A stretch of DNA of 64,000 nucleotides from Actinobacteria bacterium OV320 (GTDB lineage: Bacteria; Actinomycetota; Actinomycetes; Streptomycetales; Streptomycetaceae): the NCBI GenBank assembly GCA_001298545.1, contig LJCX01000032.1:1-64000 (forward strand). The letters run 5' to 3'. Positions 9,219-17,294 of this stretch are shown piece by piece. Positions within the stretch are counted from its first letter, which is position 1. Each line of letters begins with the position of its first letter. A model generated the notes under the pieces. It was given only the letters and a program-made list of their open reading frames with translations. It had not been told where the DNA came from and did not search any database. The position numbers and the translations under genes were made by a program.

Positions 9219-9797
9219 TCAGCTGCTCTGGCCCTGCGGTTCGACGAACTGCATGTCCAGCTGCACCTTGACGACGTCACTGAGGAAACCGGTCCCGAAG
9301 TCGAGCCCGAATTCGCTGCGCCGGATCTCGCCCGTGGCCTCGAAGCCGGCGTGCTTCCTCCGGTCCGCGGGGAACTCCACCGCCCCTCCGAACTCGACCG
9401 CCAACCTGACCGGCCGGGTCACGTCCCCGATGGTCAACTCCCCTTCCAGGAACCACTCCTCGTCCGCCCCGGACACCGAAGTCGACCGGAACGTCATCCT
9501 CGGCCGCTTCTCCACGTCGAGCAGATCGGCCGAGCGGGTGTGGGCGTCGCGGTTGGGGTTGCCGGTGTCGATGGAGGCCAGGGCGATCTCGGCGCTCGCC
9601 CGCACCTCGTCGAGCGTCTCACCGACGGACAGCCCGGCCTCGAAGTCCAGGAACCGACCGCGCACCTTGGCGATGCCCAGGTGCCGGATGGTGAAGTGGA
9701 CCGCCGAGTGCAGGGGGTCGAGCTCCCAGTCGCCGGGGGCGAGAGGCAGAGCGGAGACGGAGGTGGTGGAGGCATTCGCGGTGTTGTCGTAAGTCAT
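9219..9797 (-). CDS. YceI family lipid-binding protein
   Basis: 192 residues from ATG 9797. The protein shows the YceI lipocalin-like barrel pattern: WELDPLHSAVHFTIRHLGIAKVRG at the start, then repeated beta-strands with FLDFEAG, SAEIALASIDTGN and HTRSADLLDVEKRPRMTFRS, ending in FGLDFG and VKVQLDMQFV. YceI proteins bind polyprenyl or other amphiphilic chains. No signal peptide is visible, as in most actinobacterial members. It is divergent from an XRE regulator, an arrangement often seen for this family. Confidence 0.9.
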   Translation of the reverse strand: MTYDNTANASTTSVSALPLAPGDWELDPLHSAVHFTIRHLGIAKVRGRFLDFEAGLSVGETLDEVRASAEIALASIDTGNPNRDAHTRSADLLDVEKRPRMTFRSTSVSGADEEWFLEGELTIGDVTRPVRLAVEFGGAVEFPADRRKHAGFEATGEIRRSEFGLDFGTGFLSDVVKVQLDMQFVEPQGQSS

Positions 9798-9897
9798 GGA
9801 TCCACCCTGCGAGTTCGGCTTCCCGGTAGGGAGACCGGGCTGAGGGTGGTAGTGACAGAGACACCCTCCGCGAAGCCACGGGCTGTACGGTCGATCG

Positions 9898-10755
9898 GTG
9901 AGCGACAACGAGCTGGGGACTTTCCTGCGCACCCGCCGAGAAGCCATCACTCCCGCCGAGGTGGGCCTGCCCGCGGGCGCCCGCCGACGCACCCCCGGGC
10001 TGCGGCGGGCCGAACTCGCCACCCTCGCCGGCATCAGCGTCGAGTACCTCATCAGGCTGGAACAGGGCCGCGACCGCAACCCCTCCGCCCAGGTCCTCGG
10101 CGCCCTCACCGAGGCGCTGCGGCTGTCGACGGCCGACCACCTCCTGCTCCGCCGACTGGCGAAAGAACACGGTGTGGACAAGGTGCTCTGCCAGTCGGCC
10201 ACCGCACCGCCGGTCCGGACCGTGCGCACCACGGTCCGGGCGCTCCTCGACCGCCTGGAGCCCGCACCGGCCGTGCTGCTCAACTGGATCGGCGACATCC
10301 TGGCCTGCACGAGGGGCTACGAGCGGTATGCCCGCCCGCTCGGCCTGCTCGACGGCGACCGGCCCAACATGGTGCGGTACGTGTTCACGGACCCCCGCGC
10401 CCGCGCGGTACACCCCGAGTGGGACCGGATCGCCGACGATCAGATCGCCTACCTGCGCAACGAGGCTTCGCTGCACGACCCGCATGTGGCCGCACTCATC
10501 GCGGAGTTGACGGCGACAGCGGGCGCGGACTTCCGCGAACGCCTCGCTGCCGTGCCGACCATGCCCAGCCGGTTCGGAACCGATCTCGTCGACCATCCCG
10601 AGGTGGGCCGCCTGCGGATGTCGTACGAGACCCTCGCCTTCCCGGACGAGGGACAGCGGTTGGTGGTGCACATGCCGGCCGACGAGGCCACGGGTAGGGC
10701 GCTCGACCGCCTCAACGGCCGCAGACCCGGCATGTTGAGAGCGGTGAGCGGCTGA
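9898..10755 (+). CDS. XRE family regulator with MmyB-like ligand domain
   Basis: 285 residues from GTG 9898. The N-terminal helix-turn-helix is clear (LGTFLRTRREAITP, then GLRRAELATLAGISVEYLIRLEQGRDRNPSAQVL). The C-terminal part (from about residue 100) is a MmyB-type PAS-like ligand domain with PAVLLNWIGDILACTRG and MVRYVFTDPRARAVHPEWD. In actinobacteria such regulators often sit beside the oxidoreductase or small gene they control; here the neighbour is the divergent yceI-like gene, about 100 bases away. The ligand is unknown, though fatty acids are known for the founding member. Confidence 0.92.
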   Translation: MSDNELGTFLRTRREAITPAEVGLPAGARRRTPGLRRAELATLAGISVEYLIRLEQGRDRNPSAQVLGALTEALRLSTADHLLLRRLAKEHGVDKVLCQSATAPPVRTVRTTVRALLDRLEPAPAVLLNWIGDILACTRGYERYARPLGLLDGDRPNMVRYVFTDPRARAVHPEWDRIADDQIAYLRNEASLHDPHVAALIAELTATAGADFRERLAAVPTMPSRFGTDLVDHPEVGRLRMSYETLAFPDEGQRLVVHMPADEATGRALDRLNGRRPGMLRAVSG

Positions 10756-10904
10756 GCCTGCCGTCCCGTTCCCCATGGCCTGCGGCGTCCTCACCCGAAC
10801 CGACGCCGTCCTGAACAACGGGGACTTCGGCACGGTGAGACCGTGGTCGTCCGGCTCCTCGAACCCCAAGCGGGACCGCGGGTCCGGGCTCGGAGCGCGT
10901 CCGT

Positions 10905-11867
10905 TCAGGGCACGAGCACCACTCGGCCGAACACCGTGCCCTCGTCCATCGCGCGATGGGCCGACACCGCCTGGCTGAGCGGCAGCGTCCCGTGCACGAC
11001 CGTACGCAGGTCCCCGCGCGCGGCATCGGCGAACTGGGACGACCGCACGGCCTGCCGGTCGAGGCCGGGCACGGTGTCGGAGCTGAAGGTGGCGAACGAC
11101 AGCGACTTGCGGAAGGCGGCCATCAGCCGCGTACCGAAGTCCGCCGGGGGCTGCCCCCCGACCACCCCGACAGCCACATAGCGCCCGTTGGCGTTGAGCT
11201 TCTCCAGGAAATCGGGAAGCCGGGGACCGCCCACGATGTCGATCACCACGTCGAAGCCCGTCGGGGCGTCCGCGCCGCCCGCGCCGGAGCGGTCGAGAAC
11301 CACGGTCGCGCCCAGGTCCCGCAGGCGGGCCCCACGCTGCGCCGACGAGGTGGTGACCGCCACCGCGCCCGCGCCGCCGCCGGCCGCGAGCTGGACCGCC
11401 GTGATCCCGATGCTGCCCGCGGCGCCCCGTACGAGCACCGTCTCGCCGGGCGTGAACCGCGCCCGGTCCAGGGCGAAGTGGGCGACCACGCCGGAGCCGC
11501 CGAGAGTCACCGCGTCGGCGCCGGTCAGGCCGTCGGGCAGCGGGAGGACATCGTCGACCGAGGCCACGGCCTGCTCGGCGTACCCACCGGACAGGCCGGT
11601 GAACGCCCATACCCGCCGCCCGATCCACGAGGCGTCCACGCCCTCTCCCACCGCGCTGACGCTTCCCACGACCTCGCTGCCGAGGACATGCCCCTCCCGG
11701 AAGCCGTAGGCGGCGAGCGTTCCCCGGCGGATCACGGCGTCCACACCCCCCACCCCGATCGCCTCCGTGGCGATCCGTACCTGCCCCGAGGCAGGTACGG
11801 GCAGGGGCAGGTCGACGACCTCCAGGCCGTCAGGGCTTCCGAACGTTTTGATGACGACGGCTTTCAT
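10905..11867 (-). CDS. Zinc-type alcohol dehydrogenase / quinone oxidoreductase family (MDR)
   Basis: 320 residues. GroES-like N-terminal domain (MKAVVIKTFGSPDGLEVVDL) followed by a Rossmann domain with the NADP motif VRGAAGSIGITAVQLA (about residues 145-160). The cysteine zinc ligands of true alcohol dehydrogenases are absent, so it belongs with the zinc-free quinone oxidoreductases. It probably reduces alpha,beta-unsaturated or quinone substrates with NADPH. It is divergent from the tetR gene about 170 bases away, which suggests that TetR represses it. Confidence 0.9.
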   Translation of the reverse strand: MKAVVIKTFGSPDGLEVVDLPLPVPASGQVRIATEAIGVGGVDAVIRRGTLAAYGFREGHVLGSEVVGSVSAVGEGVDASWIGRRVWAFTGLSGGYAEQAVASVDDVLPLPDGLTGADAVTLGGSGVVAHFALDRARFTPGETVLVRGAAGSIGITAVQLAAGGGAGAVAVTTSSAQRGARLRDLGATVVLDRSGAGGADAPTGFDVVIDIVGGPRLPDFLEKLNANGRYVAVGVVGGQPPADFGTRLMAAFRKSLSFATFSSDTVPGLDRQAVRSSQFADAARGDLRTVVHGTLPLSQAVSAHRAMDEGTVFGRVVLVP

Positions 11868-12033
11868 TGCTGCTCCTCGAGCCGGTGGAGGTACGGGGCG
11901 CCGCTGTCGCGGCCGTGGGCGGCGGGCCGGCCTCCACGGTCCGGGCACCACCGGCGGAGTGCGAGGACGAGGAGGCGGCACTGCCGTCGGACCGTAACGG
12001 ACGCCCCCGTCCGGTTGGCTAAAGTGAGAAACG

Positions 12034-12765
12034 ATGACCAGCCACTTGTCTCGGACCGTCCGTGCCGACGCGCGCGACAACCGCGCCCGCATCCTGGACG
12101 CCGCCCGCGCGGTGTTCGGCGAGGAAGGCCTGGGCGCGCCCATGCGCGAGGTCGCCCGGCATGCCGGTGTCGGCCCCGCCACGCTGTACCGGCACTTCCC
12201 GGCCAAGCAGGAACTGATCGCGGAGGCCTTCGCCGACCAGCGGCGGGCCTGCCGTGCCGTCGTCCACGATGCCCTGACGGCCATGGACCCGTGGGACGGG
12301 TTCCGGAGCCTGGTCGAGCGGATCTGCGAACTCCACGCGCACAGCCGTGGATTCGCCGACGCCTTCATGACGGCCTTTCCCGAGGCCATGGACTTCGCCG
12401 CCGACCGGGAGCGGACTCTGCGCGCGGTCACCGAGTTGGCCCGTCGTGCCCAGGAGACGGGCCGGCTCCGCCCCGGCTTCGTCGTCGACGACCTGGTCCT
12501 CATGCTCATGGCCCACCGGGGCTTGCAGAACACGCCGCACGACTCCCGGGTCACGGCCTCCCGCCGATTCGCCGCCTACATGATCGAGGCGTTCCGCGCC
12601 GCGCCGGAGGCGGCACCGGCTACGCCGCTGCCGCCGGCACCGCGCCTGCGGCTCCCGCCCCCCCCCCCCCCCCCCCCGCCCCGCCCCCCCCGCGGGCCCC
12701 CGGGCCCGCGCCCCCCCCCCCCCGCCGCTCCTCGGTGGGACCCGGCCAGGCCGCCCCGATCATGA
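12034..12765 (+). CDS. TetR family regulator with an aberrant proline-rich tail
   Basis: The first 190 residues are a normal TetR: helix-turn-helix with RARILDAARAVFGEEGLGAP and GVGPATLYRHFPAKQELIAEAF, then a ligand domain ending in SRRFAAYMIEAFRAAPEA. After that (from about 12.65 kb) the reading consists of poly-Pro and Arg/Gly coded by a C tract and is surely not a natural ending. The true stop is probably lost in the low-complexity region, by mutation or by poor sequence. Divergent from the MDR oxidoreductase, its likely target. Confidence 0.8.
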   Translation: MTSHLSRTVRADARDNRARILDAARAVFGEEGLGAPMREVARHAGVGPATLYRHFPAKQELIAEAFADQRRACRAVVHDALTAMDPWDGFRSLVERICELHAHSRGFADAFMTAFPEAMDFAADRERTLRAVTELARRAQETGRLRPGFVVDDLVLMLMAHRGLQNTPHDSRVTASRRFAAYMIEAFRAAPEAAPATPLPPAPRLRLPPPPPPPPPRPPRGPPGPRPPPPAAPRWDPARPPRS

Positions 12766-12860
12766 CCGGCGCCCCGCTCCCGGCGGGCCCGGGCCGCCCC
12801 CCGCCGCCGCCGGCCCCGCGCCGGCGGCTCGCGCCCCCCCCTGGCCCGCCGTGACCCGGC
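12655..12860. repeat. Poly-C low-complexity tract
   Basis: Two runs of more than ten C (near 12657-12677 and 12712-12722) lie in about 200 bases of almost pure C and G. The tract destroys the end of the TetR gene and separates the left flank from the first cluster genes. It resembles the G-rich tract at base 1, and a shorter run of C occurs inside the NRPS gene near 48.9 kb. Confidence 0.7.
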
Positions 12861-12993
12861 TCTCCGGGCGGTCCGCGGGTCCGTCCAGCCGTCCCCCGGG
12901 AGATATCGGTGGCCGGCGCTGCCCCGGCATCGCGCCCTGTCGGCCAGGGACGGCAACCGGCCCTGGGCGACAGCGGGTTCGCGGTGCGCGCCC

Positions 12994-13245
12994 TCAGGTG
13001 CGGGGGAGTCGCGACAGACTGTTCCACAGGGTCGACGGTGTCTCGAAGGTCTCCATGACCAGCATCTCGTCCGGCAGTTCCACCGAGAACCTGTCCTCCA
13101 GCTCCGCCACCAGGCCCAGCAACGTCAGCGAATCCAGGCCCAGTTCCGTCAGACTCGCGTGCGCGTCGACGGGTGTCTCCTCGTCGAGGAAGGGGAGTGA
13201 CTGCCGGAGCGCGGATTCGAAGTCGCTGTAGGAAAGGTCGTTCAC
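12994..13245 (-). CDS. Free-standing acyl carrier protein (ACP 1)
   Basis: 83 residues, typical for a discrete ACP. The phosphopantetheine site is Ser39 in ELGLDSLTLLGLVAELEDRF, followed by the acidic helix III region (VELPDEMLVMETFETPSTLW). It is the first gene of the biosynthetic cluster and is divergent from ACP 2 with about 120 bases between. With the PPTase at 19.1 kb it would be converted to the holo form. The passenger is unknown; the neighbouring BtrH-like transferase is expected to use an acyl-ACP. Confidence 0.9.
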   Translation of the reverse strand: MNDLSYSDFESALRQSLPFLDEETPVDAHASLTELGLDSLTLLGLVAELEDRFSVELPDEMLVMETFETPSTLWNSLSRLPRT

Positions 13246-13367
13246 GGGCTGCTCCTCGATGCTGTGGGGCCTGCGGGCGACGACTGCGCCCCCGTACCGG
13301 TCAGGGTAGTCCGTACGCGATCAAGAAGGGGAGCCAGTTTCTGAAACAATCTGTTCATGTTTGGCCA

Positions 13368-13670
13368 ATGATTTCCCCGAGCAGGTATGCCGGTGTGACG
13401 AGTCATCAGAGGGATGAATTATTCTATGACGTATCCACACTTCTGAAATCGGTCGACGACGCATTCGATCCGGAACGGATCGCGCCCGATGCGCATTTGC
13501 TTTCCCTCACGTTGGGATCCTTGCAGCTACTGGAGTTTCTGAATCGGCTGGAGGAGCGGTTCTTGATCTCCATTCCCGATGAGGATCTCGTCGTCGACCG
13601 CTTCTCCACTCTGGAGAAAATCGTCGCCTATGTCGCCTCGCGGCAGGCGGAAGCCGGGGGCGGGAGGTGA
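13368..13670 (+). CDS. Free-standing acyl carrier protein-like protein (ACP 2) with a TTA codon
   Basis: 100 residues from ATG 13368, or 91 from GTG 13395. The site for the phosphopantetheine arm is Ser in LTLGSLQLLEFLNRLEERF; the usual Asp before the Ser is replaced by Gly. The region after it (LISIPDEDLVVDRFSTLEKI) resembles the ACP at 27.2 kb. Codon 18 (13419-13421) is TTA, a rare codon in Streptomyces that needs the bldA tRNA. The stop overlaps the start of the BpsA-like gene (GTGA), so the two are translated together and probably work together. The start of the gene is less G+C-rich than its neighbours. Confidence 0.82.
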   Translation: MISPSRYAGVTSHQRDELFYDVSTLLKSVDDAFDPERIAPDAHLLSLTLGSLQLLEFLNRLEERFLISIPDEDLVVDRFSTLEKIVAYVASRQAEAGGGR

Positions 13671-14824
13671 GTGCGGAGCAGCACGCCGCGTGGTCCCGGG
13701 TCCTACGGAATGCGGGCCCGGACGAGGTGTGCGACCCGCGGGCCACGGTGCGCGCGGTGGCCCAGGTCGTCCAGCGCGCGGGGGGCGGCGGGCGGCTCGA
13801 CGACATCGTCCGTGGGTCGATGACGGTCAACTCCGGGCTGTGGGTGCTCTCACGGCTGTGCCGGGACGGCGTGACACGTGTCGACCCCGACGGGACGGTG
13901 CAGCGCACCGCCGGATTCCCGGCCGCCCGCGACGACGGAGCGCCGGGGTTGGTCGACCTGACGCTCGCCGACGGGCTCGTCGACTGGGATGTCCTGGCCG
14001 AGGTCCTGGCTCGGCGCACCTACGCACCGGACCCGGAGCTGCACCAGAGCTTCGACACCTTCGCCTCGCTGCGGCGACGCCTCGCGGTCATGGACTACTA
14101 CGACGACCTCGACGGCCGGACGGTGCTGCAACTCGGCGACGACGAGATGTTCGGCGTGGCGATCGGCCTGGCGGACGGTGTGCGGCACGTGCATGTCGCG
14201 GACACCGACGAGCGGGTGCTCAGGTCGATCGGGGACGAAGCGGACCGGCTCGCGCTGGGCCTCACCACGCACGTCGTCGACGTACGCCGCGACCGGCCGG
14301 AACTCCCCGGCGTGGACACGTTCTTCGTGAGCGGGCTGAAGGATCCCGGTGGTCTCTTCCTGTTCGTGGCGACCGCCGTGTCGACCGTGTCAGGAGCGGG
14401 CGCGGTCGGCTATGTCAGTTTTGATCTCGACGTGTACCGGGCCGGCAGCGGTTCCGGCCAGGGCGAGGAGCCGGCGCAGCGGGAGGTGCTGCGCATGTTC
14501 GACCGGCTCGACTGCACCGTCACCGCTCTCCTGCCCGGCGACGACGGGCTGTTGGAGGACTCGGTCCTGGCGGACCTGGGCGCGGCCACTCGGGGCGCGG
14601 CGCGACACGACGCCTCCCCGACGGAGCTCGGGGCGCAGCTGCGGAGACTGATCGCCCAGCGGCCCGCCGGTGCCGACCTGTTGCTCTACCAACCCGGGTT
14701 TCCGCACGCGCAGCTCAGGCCCATCTCGCTCGCCCGTATCGAGACCGGCCCGGCGAGCAGGCGGCTGGCGAGCCGCTACCTGGGGTTCCTCCAGAGCGCG
14801 GTGCCGGTTGCGGGCGGCGGCTGA
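13667..14824 (+). CDS. BpsA-like aminopropyltransferase/methyltransferase-fold enzyme with altered catalytic motif
   Basis: 385 residues. The middle and C-terminal parts resemble branched-polyamine synthase (N4-bis(aminopropyl)spermidine synthase, BpsA), which uses decarboxylated SAM: a winged-helix-like N-terminal half, then a Rossmann motif RTVLQLGDDEMFGVAIGLA (about residues 158-176), VHVADTDERVLRSI, and FFVSGLKDPGGLFLFVATAV. In BpsA the position corresponding to S-G-L normally holds Asp-Pro-Pro, which lies at the active site; the Asp is missing here. Translationally coupled to ACP 2 and near a SpeD homologue, so an ACP-bound substrate is possible. Whether it transfers an aminopropyl group, another SAM-derived group, or nothing is open. 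Confidence 0.75.
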   Translation: MSAEQHAAWSRVLRNAGPDEVCDPRATVRAVAQVVQRAGGGGRLDDIVRGSMTVNSGLWVLSRLCRDGVTRVDPDGTVQRTAGFPAARDDGAPGLVDLTLADGLVDWDVLAEVLARRTYAPDPELHQSFDTFASLRRRLAVMDYYDDLDGRTVLQLGDDEMFGVAIGLADGVRHVHVADTDERVLRSIGDEADRLALGLTTHVVDVRRDRPELPGVDTFFVSGLKDPGGLFLFVATAVSTVSGAGAVGYVSFDLDVYRAGSGSGQGEEPAQREVLRMFDRLDCTVTALLPGDDGLLEDSVLADLGAATRGAARHDASPTELGAQLRRLIAQRPAGADLLLYQPGFPHAQLRPISLARIETGPASRRLASRYLGFLQSAVPVAGGG

Positions 14825-14865
14825 AAACCGTCTGTCACGACGTGACTCCGGGCGGACCGAGGGCA

Positions 14866-15981
14866 TCAGGCTCCGTCGATGCAGACAGGGTCGGCGGATT
14901 GGCGGCCCGGCTCGGCAAGGGATTCCCGCAGCCTCGCGTTCCACTCCTTTTCCAGGGTCACTGTCTCGGTGATGAGATCGGCGATGCGCTGTACTGCCAC
15001 GGATCCCTTGCGGAAGCGCAGGAAGAAGTAGTTCCGGGTCATCTCCCAGCGGCGGGAGAGGGCTTCCGCGTCGTCGGCCCGCTGGATCAGCGACGGGAGT
15101 GCGCAGGTCTCGGCGGCTGCCCGCAGGAAGCGCGCGTTCAGGGCGCGTTGGCTGGCCAACTCGCCGAACCAGGCGCTGACCTCGATCGTCCCCACGGGGC
15201 TGAGTGAGGCGAAGGCGTCCGGGGTGGCGCGCAGTTCGTCAGCGCACGCGGTGGCCAGATCCGCGCCGGTGGAAAAGTGCGCGTTCCCCGCGACGGCGGA
15301 GCGGAACCGCTCCTGACCTGTCTCCTCTCGGCTCTCCTCGGGTGTCTCCTTCTGTACCGCCTCGTGTGCTTCCCCGGGTTCGAGCGGGCCGGTCTTCACG
15401 ACCGCCGTGCGGTTCCGCCAGTCGGGGTCGCCCCTGCGGGCTTCGCCGAGCGCGTCCGAGGACATGGCGGTGAACAGCGTGTCGCTGTCCATGGAGCCGT
15501 CGAAGAGGGACCCCTGATAGCGGTCGACGATCCTCAATAGGCCGTCATTCCCGACGCCGTTGCCGCCCTCGGGACGGATCACTATCCGGTGTGAATGGTG
15601 CTGCTGGCCGTGGAACGAGCTGTGAGGGACGTGGAAGGTGTCCACCCAGGCGATCACCGGATTCCCGTCCGACAGCTGAGCCCGGATGTATTCCTCGGCT
15701 CGTCGCGAATGGGGATGATGAATATGATCGACGGTGAGGCCGTACCATTCGCCCAGGATCTCCTCGGGCGTCCGACGGTGGATCCCGATCTGTTCCACGG
15801 GCCATTCGGATTCGACGGTGTCCGTCCTGCGGTGGTATCCCCAGTGATCTCCCAGAACGCTCGGATCGTGACCGAGCCAGGCCGCCGTGATGCCGAAGGT
15901 CGCCGAAATGCAGTCAAGTGCCAGGAAATCCCGGCCCGATGTGCCTTGCCGCTCCAAGAACCCCGCTCCTTCGTTGTCCAT
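14866..15981 (-). CDS. BtrH-like acyl-ACP:amine acyltransferase
   Basis: About 371 residues from ATG 15981 (a TTG lies at 16005). The N-terminal half matches the BtrH_N/C39-like domain: LALDCISATFGITAAWLGHD with the candidate nucleophile Cys, then IAWVDTFHVPHSSF and a His-rich HHSHRIVI segment, and LRIVDRYQGSLFDG. BtrH in butirosin synthesis moves an amino-acyl chain from an ACP onto an aminoglycoside amine. The C-terminal half (about residues 230-371) is helical. With ACP 1 and ACP 2 nearby, I infer transfer of an ACP-borne amino-acyl or polyamine-like unit to an amine of the product. Divergent from the SpeD-like gene. Confidence 0.72.
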   Translation of the reverse strand: MDNEGAGFLERQGTSGRDFLALDCISATFGITAAWLGHDPSVLGDHWGYHRRTDTVESEWPVEQIGIHRRTPEEILGEWYGLTVDHIHHPHSRRAEEYIRAQLSDGNPVIAWVDTFHVPHSSFHGQQHHSHRIVIRPEGGNGVGNDGLLRIVDRYQGSLFDGSMDSDTLFTAMSSDALGEARRGDPDWRNRTAVVKTGPLEPGEAHEAVQKETPEESREETGQERFRSAVAGNAHFSTGADLATACADELRATPDAFASLSPVGTIEVSAWFGELASQRALNARFLRAAAETCALPSLIQRADDAEALSRRWEMTRNYFFLRFRKGSVAVQRIADLITETVTLEKEWNARLRESLAEPGRQSADPVCIDGA

Positions 15982-16194
15982 TGCCGTCCGCAGTCTTCCG
16001 GCCAATCCGACGTGACCTCCCGCGATCCCCTTGACGCAGGGTGCCCGGGAGCCTTACAGCGCGCCGGATGCTACGCTGCGCCCCGCCGGGCCGTCGGTGA
16101 ACCGGCCTCGCCGACCGTCCACTTCAGCCGTCAGACCAGCACATACCTATCTGAAAGGAGACGGGGGCGAGCGTTGAGCGGCCTCCGGTTCCCC

Positions 16195-16575
16195 ATGACC
16201 AACTCCAGCAGTCCCGCCACCGAGGAAATAAACGTCGACGATCTGTGCTCGTACGCAGTCGACGTATGGGTGAGCGACCACAGCATCCTGACCGACGAAC
16301 AGCGCCTCCTCAAGATCCTGCGCACGGCCGCCGAGAAGGGGAACGCCACGGTACTCGGTGAGTCCTCGCACATCTTCCCGAACGGCGCCGTCACCGCCAT
16401 CCTCCTTCTCTCCGCCTCGCACCTGAGCATCCACACCTGGCCGGAATTCAGCCTCGCCAACATCGACCTGCTCGCGTACGGCCGCCTGAACGGCGAACGG
16501 ATGATGCAGAGCGTCGAGTTGGGACTCTCACCCACGAGGATCAACGTGACGCGCATGCTGCGCGCGGTGCACTGA
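16195..16575 (+). CDS. SpeD-like pyruvoyl S-adenosylmethionine decarboxylase homologue with altered active site
   Basis: 126 residues from ATG 16195; a TTG at 16174 lies closer to the AGGAG at 16156-16160 and could be the true start. The fold signature is plain: SSHIFPNGAVTAILLLSASH then LSIHTWPEF. In prokaryotic SpeD the self-cleavage site is Glu-Ser in the segment S-E-S-H; here it is S-A-S-H, so the Ser that becomes the pyruvoyl group is kept but the Glu is Ala. The catalytic Cys of F-T-C-G is replaced (L-A-Y-G), and Ser of G-V-S-G is Thr. The His of the HTWPE motif is kept. SpeD relatives with changed substrates (ornithine, arginine) are known, so activity on SAM is uncertain. Confidence 0.82.
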   Translation: MTNSSSPATEEINVDDLCSYAVDVWVSDHSILTDEQRLLKILRTAAEKGNATVLGESSHIFPNGAVTAILLLSASHLSIHTWPEFSLANIDLLAYGRLNGERMMQSVELGLSPTRINVTRMLRAVH

Positions 16576-16585
16576 CCCGCACCGT

Positions 16586-17281
16586 TCACAGCCACCCCGA
16601 CAGCGAGGTGAGGAACGCGTCGAAGCTGTCCCGGTGGATCGCGTGCGTGGCGTCCGGCACGGTCCGCACCTCGAACCCCCTCCGTGTCAGCTCCGCCCGC
16701 ATCTCCCCGCTCACCAGCGTGCTCGGCTCCGCCGCCTGGACGAGGGAGCGGACGACCGGCTTCTCCGGAGTGTGATCGGTGGAACGGTACGCGGAGAGGG
16801 CGAGCGCGGACCTCTCGTCCCAGGCGTCCAGCGCCGCCAGCTCGGCCGCTACCTCCCGCTCTCCCCACTGCGGGCGCAGACTCCTGATCAGCAGCCGAGG
16901 GGCGCGCTTGAAGAGGGTGAAGACGGCCGGGTCGAGGGTGCCGTCCGGGCCGCCGAGCCGCCAGGCGGGCTCCGAGTAGACGGCACGCTCCGGCTCCAGT
17001 TCCGACGCGGCGAGAACCAGGGCCAGGGCGCCGAGCGAATGGCCCAGCGCCAGCTCCGGGCCGCGCGGGAGTGTCTCCAGCAGGTCCTGTGCGAACAGGT
17101 GCGGCGCGTATGCGCCCCGGCCACTGCCGCCGTGCCCGCGCAGGTCCACGGCGAGGACACGGTAGCCCCTGCCGGTCAGGACCGGGGCCAGTTCGTGCCA
17201 GGTGCGGTGGTCGGCCATGAGGCCGTGGACGAGCACGGCGACGCGGTCGCCGGTGCCCCACTCCCGTGTGTGCAGTCGCAT
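16586..17281 (-). CDS. Alpha/beta-hydrolase
   Basis: 231 residues. Oxyanion loop HGLMADHRTWHELAPVL, RVLAVDLRGHGGSG, the nucleophile elbow ALGHSLGALAL (Ser about residue 103) and a C-terminal His in VPDATHAIHRDSFDAFL. The acid residue is probably Glu or Asp near SGEMRAEL. It is 13 bases downstream of the PIG-L deacetylase gene in the same direction and so probably in one operon. In the cluster it could remove an acyl group or release the product; sequence alone cannot tell. Confidence 0.85.
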   Translation of the reverse strand: MRLHTREWGTGDRVAVLVHGLMADHRTWHELAPVLTGRGYRVLAVDLRGHGGSGRGAYAPHLFAQDLLETLPRGPELALGHSLGALALVLAASELEPERAVYSEPAWRLGGPDGTLDPAVFTLFKRAPRLLIRSLRPQWGEREVAAELAALDAWDERSALALSAYRSTDHTPEKPVVRSLVQAAEPSTLVSGEMRAELTRRGFEVRTVPDATHAIHRDSFDAFLTSLSGWL

Positions 17282-17294
17282 GCCGCGCCGGCCC

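Noticed and set aside
12576..13027. Gly/Arg-rich minus-strand frames opposite the poly-C tract
   Set aside because: Low-complexity translation only.
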